Positions 5,453 through 7,979 of a stretch of DNA of 7,979 nucleotides are shown in pieces; the first letter of the stretch is position 1, and each line of letters begins with the position of its first letter. The position numbers were made by a program, and so were the translations under genes. Source of the DNA: Acidobacteriota bacterium (GTDB lineage Bacteria; Acidobacteriota; Terriglobia; UBA7540); contig JAKAWO010000135.1 of NCBI GenBank assembly GCA_021827255.1, forward strand, positions 1 to 7,979. The letters are read 5' to 3'. Under the pieces are notes generated by a model. It did not search any database. It was not told where the DNA came from and saw only the letters and a list, made by a program, of their open reading frames with translations.

Positions 5453-7867
5453 ATGCGCGACATCCGCAAGGTCGCTGTGCTGGGAGCCGGCACGATGGGA
5501 GCGCGCATCGCCGCCCATCTCGCCAACGCTCGCATTCCTTGCGTCCTGCTCGACCTCCCTCCCGCCTCGCTTGCGCCCGAGGAGCAATCGAAAGGGCTCA
5601 CGCTTCAGGAAGCCAAGGTCCGCAATCGCCTGGCCGAGTCCGGCCTCGCCGCGGCCCTCCGCTCGAGTCCGCCCGCGTTCTTCGCGCCCGAAGATGCCGG
5701 CAGGATTGCCGTGGGCAACTTGGAAGATCATCTCGGCTGGCTCGCAGGCTGCGACTGGATTATTGAAGCCGTCGTGGAAGACCGAAGGGCGAAACGCGCC
5801 CTCTATCAAACCGTGGAGGCGGTGCGCGCCGCCGGCTCCATCCTCAGCTCGAACACCTCGGGGATTTCAATTGCCAGCTTGGCCGAAGGCTTCAGCGATG
5901 ATTTTCGCCAGCATTTCCTCGGCGCCCACTTCTTCAATCCTCCGCGCTACATGCGGTTGCTGGAGGTGATTCCAACTCCTCAGACGGTCCCGCAGGTGAT
6001 CGAGGCGATCACGCGCTTCGGCGACGTGGTGCTCGGCAAGGGTGTCGTGCGGGCTAAAGACACTCCCAACTTCATCGCCAACCGCATCGGCGCCTTTTTG
6101 ACCCTGAGCGCCCTTCGCCTTTTGGGGGCTTACACGATCGAAGAAATTGACGCGCTCACCGGCCCGGCGATGGGGCTGCCCAAATCCGCCACCTTTCGCA
6201 CCCTCGACATCGTGGGCCTCGATGTTCTGGTTCACGTGGTAAAGAACCTGGCGGCGGCTCTGCCGAACGACGAACGCCGCGATCTTTTCCAAATCCCGGA
6301 TTTTGTTGCCGCCATGATGGAGCGCAAACTCCTCGGTGACAAGACCGGCCAAGGATTCTACAAAAAGGTCAAGGCCGAGGGCGCGGGCGAGGCCGCGAGC
6401 GAAATCCTGACCCTCGACCTTACGACCTTCGCTTACCGTGACCGGCAAAAACCGAAGCTGCCTTCGCTCGAGATGACCCGCCGAACCGACGACCGGCGGG
6501 AACGAATCAAAGCGCTCCTCGCCGCCCGCGACCGCGCCGGAGACTTTTATCGCAAGTTTTTGGGCGATGCGTTCCATTATGCCGCCAGCCGCGTTCCCGA
6601 AATCTCCGATGACATCGTCTCCGTGGACAAGGCCATGAAATGGGGCTTCAACTGGGAGCTGGGCATTTTTGAATTGTGGGACACGGTGGGCGTCGCGGAA
6701 ATCGCCGAAGGCTGGAAGCAGCAGAAGAGGCCGCTTCCCCCCCTGGTCGAAGGTCTGCTCGCTTCGGGCCGGAAGACCTTTTACTCCTCGGCGGATGGGG
6801 TCGCGAAGTATTTTGACTTGGCGACCCAACATGATCGGGTCCTTGAAGATCCGCCCGGCTTGCTTCTCCTGCCCTCGCTCAAAGCGCGCGCGAAGGAAAT
6901 CAAGCGCAATCCCGGCGCGAGCCTTGTTGACTTGGGCGACGGCGTCGTGGACCTCGAATTCCACTCCAAAATGAACACCCTCGGTCCCGACACCGTGGCG
7001 ATGGCGCAGGCGGGCCTAAAACTCCTTGATGAATCCTTCGACGCCATGCTGATTGCAAACCAAGGCGCAAACTTCAGCGTCGGCGCGAATCTGATGCTGG
7101 TGTTGATCTCCATCCAGGAGGGCGAGTGGGACGAGCTGGATGAAGCGATTCGCGCCTTCCAGAACGCCAACCTGGCTCTGAAATATGCGCCCAAGCCGGT
7201 TGTGGCCGCGCCCTTTGGCCTGACCCTGGGGGGCGGCGCCGAAGTCACTCTCCACTGCGCGCGAGTGCGCGCTGCCGCAGAAACCTACATGGGTCTTGTC
7301 GAAGCGGGCGTGGGGTTGATTCCTGCCGGCGGCGGCACGAAGGAAATGTTGGTCCGCGCCATGGACAACGCCCCCACCGACGAAGCCGCCGACCTCTTCC
7401 GTGAGGTCAAAGAAGTCTTCCAGAACATCGGCATGGCCAAAGTCTCATCGAGCGCTGAAGAGGCTCGGAAACTAGGCTACCTTTCCGGCTGCGACTCCTA
7501 CAGCATGAACCGCGGCCGGCAGATCGCCGATGCCAAGCAACTGGCGCTCGACCTGGTGAAGCTCGGCCACCGCCCCGGCAAGCCTCGCGCGGACGTTCGA
7601 GTTCTCGGCCAGTCGGCGCTCGCCAAAATGAAGCTCGGCCTGCACTTGCTGCGCCGCGCCCAACGCATCTCCGATCACGATGCGCTCATCGGCGCTCACC
7701 TTGCCAGAATCCTTTCGGGCGGCGGAGAATTTACCTCGCCCCAGACCGTCTCGGAGCAATTTCTGCTCGACCTTGAACGCGAGGCTTTCCTCAGCCTCTG
7801 CGGCGAGCGCAAAACCCAGGAACGCATCCAGCACATGCTGAAGACGGGAAAGCCATTGCGAAACTGA
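5453..7867 (+). CDS. fadN: 3-hydroxyacyl-CoA dehydrogenase / enoyl-CoA hydratase, FadN-type bifunctional enzyme
   Basis: 804-residue cytosolic enzyme of fatty acid beta-oxidation: hydrates trans-2-enoyl-CoA and oxidises L-3-hydroxyacyl-CoA with NAD+. The domain order is dehydrogenase first, hydratase last, as in Bacillus FadN (YusL) and unlike E. coli FadB/FadJ. The NAD-binding Rossmann fold has GAGTMG at 11-16. The catalytic pair is H159 (GAHFFNPP) and E171 (LLEVIP), with spacing identical to classical HADH. Dehydrogenase C-terminal domains cover about 205-305 and 360-450. The hydratase domain (about 490-680) keeps both catalytic glutamates, E597 (GGGAEV) and E617 (LVEAGVGLIPAGGG), 20 apart as in rat enoyl-CoA hydratase, plus the oxyanion-hole FSVGAN (541-546). 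Length fits FadN (about 790). It has its own promoter and probably leads an operon with a thiolase and acyl-CoA dehydrogenase beyond the window. The activities are confident; the chain-length range cannot be told. Confidence 0.94.
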   Translation: MRDIRKVAVLGAGTMGARIAAHLANARIPCVLLDLPPASLAPEEQSKGLTLQEAKVRNRLAESGLAAALRSSPPAFFAPEDAGRIAVGNLEDHLGWLAGCDWIIEAVVEDRRAKRALYQTVEAVRAAGSILSSNTSGISIASLAEGFSDDFRQHFLGAHFFNPPRYMRLLEVIPTPQTVPQVIEAITRFGDVVLGKGVVRAKDTPNFIANRIGAFLTLSALRLLGAYTIEEIDALTGPAMGLPKSATFRTLDIVGLDVLVHVVKNLAAALPNDERRDLFQIPDFVAAMMERKLLGDKTGQGFYKKVKAEGAGEAASEILTLDLTTFAYRDRQKPKLPSLEMTRRTDDRRERIKALLAARDRAGDFYRKFLGDAFHYAASRVPEISDDIVSVDKAMKWGFNWELGIFELWDTVGVAEIAEGWKQQKRPLPPLVEGLLASGRKTFYSSADGVAKYFDLATQHDRVLEDPPGLLLLPSLKARAKEIKRNPGASLVDLGDGVVDLEFHSKMNTLGPDTVAMAQAGLKLLDESFDAMLIANQGANFSVGANLMLVLISIQEGEWDELDEAIRAFQNANLALKYAPKPVVAAPFGLTLGGGAEVTLHCARVRAAAETYMGLVEAGVGLIPAGGGTKEMLVRAMDNAPTDEAADLFREVKEVFQNIGMAKVSSSAEEARKLGYLSGCDSYSMNRGRQIADAKQLALDLVKLGHRPGKPRADVRVLGQSALAKMKLGLHLLRRAQRISDHDALIGAHLARILSGGGEFTSPQTVSEQFLLDLEREAFLSLCGERKTQERIQHMLKTGKPLRN

Positions 7868-7964
7868 GCATGCCCTCGGCCGGGGCGCGGCGGAAACCTT
7901 GGCGCCTTGTACAAACCGGGGCGCGTTTCCCAGGCTTGTGCGGTTCTCGCGGCGGGTGCATCCT

Positions 7965-7974
7965 AGGGAGGGAG
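7965..7974 (+). promoter_or_regulatory. Ribosome binding site of the next gene, outside the window
   Basis: AGGGAGGGAG followed by AAACA at the window edge is a strong purine-rich ribosome binding site at the correct distance for a start codon at or just past base 7979. The gap after the preceding stop is about 110 bases with no clear terminator, so cotranscription with the beta-oxidation gene is plausible. A thiolase (fadA) is the usual neighbour. Confidence 0.55.
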
Positions 7975-7979
7975 AAACA

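Noticed and set aside
5867..6964. Long open frame on the minus strand (365 codons) opposite the FadN-type gene
   Set aside because: Antisense shadow of a GC-rich gene with clear catalytic motifs on the other strand.
7868..7979. Possible terminator or repeat after the FadN-type gene
   Set aside because: GGAAAC and GTTTCC pair only over a long loop with no T-run, so I see no convincing structure apart from the ribosome binding site at the edge.

Overview
This is a GC-rich bacterial window with dense, mostly housekeeping genes. The layout and gene types (WhiG/FliA-type sigma factor, purDE, a membrane-anchored SurA/PpiD-like protein, an AhpD-like protein, a FadN-type beta-oxidation enzyme) suggest a Gram-negative soil or environmental bacterium, most likely in or near Acidobacteriota. 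The phylum is an inference from gene style, not something the sequence proves.

Layout. Bases 1-681 (+) hold the 3' part of a FliA/WhiG-type sigma factor whose N-terminus lies outside the window. It converges on, and overlaps by 11 bases, a purine operon on the minus strand: purD (2587 to 1253) followed by purE (1186 to 671). A 159-base divergent spacer (2588-2746) separates purD from a plus-strand pair: a PpiD/SurA-like periplasmic folding factor (2747-4681), then 41 bases later a carboxymuconolactone decarboxylase/AhpD-family thiol oxidoreductase (4723-5247). A 205-base spacer with two hairpins and a good sigma-70 promoter leads to an 804-residue 3-hydroxyacyl-CoA dehydrogenase/enoyl-CoA hydratase (5453-7867). 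A purine-rich ribosome binding site at the extreme 3' edge announces another plus-strand gene just outside.

The most interesting item is the AhpD-like gene. Its reading frame is interrupted by one in-frame TGA (4963-4965), with full family-like sequence on both sides. The TGA sits at the second cysteine of the family's catalytic CxxC motif, giving C-D-Y-[TGA]-L-S-S-H. A GC-rich stem-loop with apical loop GGC starts a few bases downstream, at the position and with the loop guanines expected of a bacterial SECIS element. The best reading is a selenocysteine-containing AhpD-like protein, CxxU, and not two small genes or a pseudogene. No selenocysteine machinery (selA, selB, selC, selD) lies in the window, so this needs the rest of the genome.

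Functionally, purD and purE give early and middle steps of de novo purine synthesis. The PpiD-like protein and the selenoprotein may be cotranscribed, which could hint at a link between envelope protein quality and thiol/peroxide chemistry. The PpiD-like parvulin domain lacks both histidines usual at a parvulin active site, so it is probably a chaperone and not an isomerase. The last gene is the core of fatty acid beta-oxidation and probably starts an operon with a thiolase.
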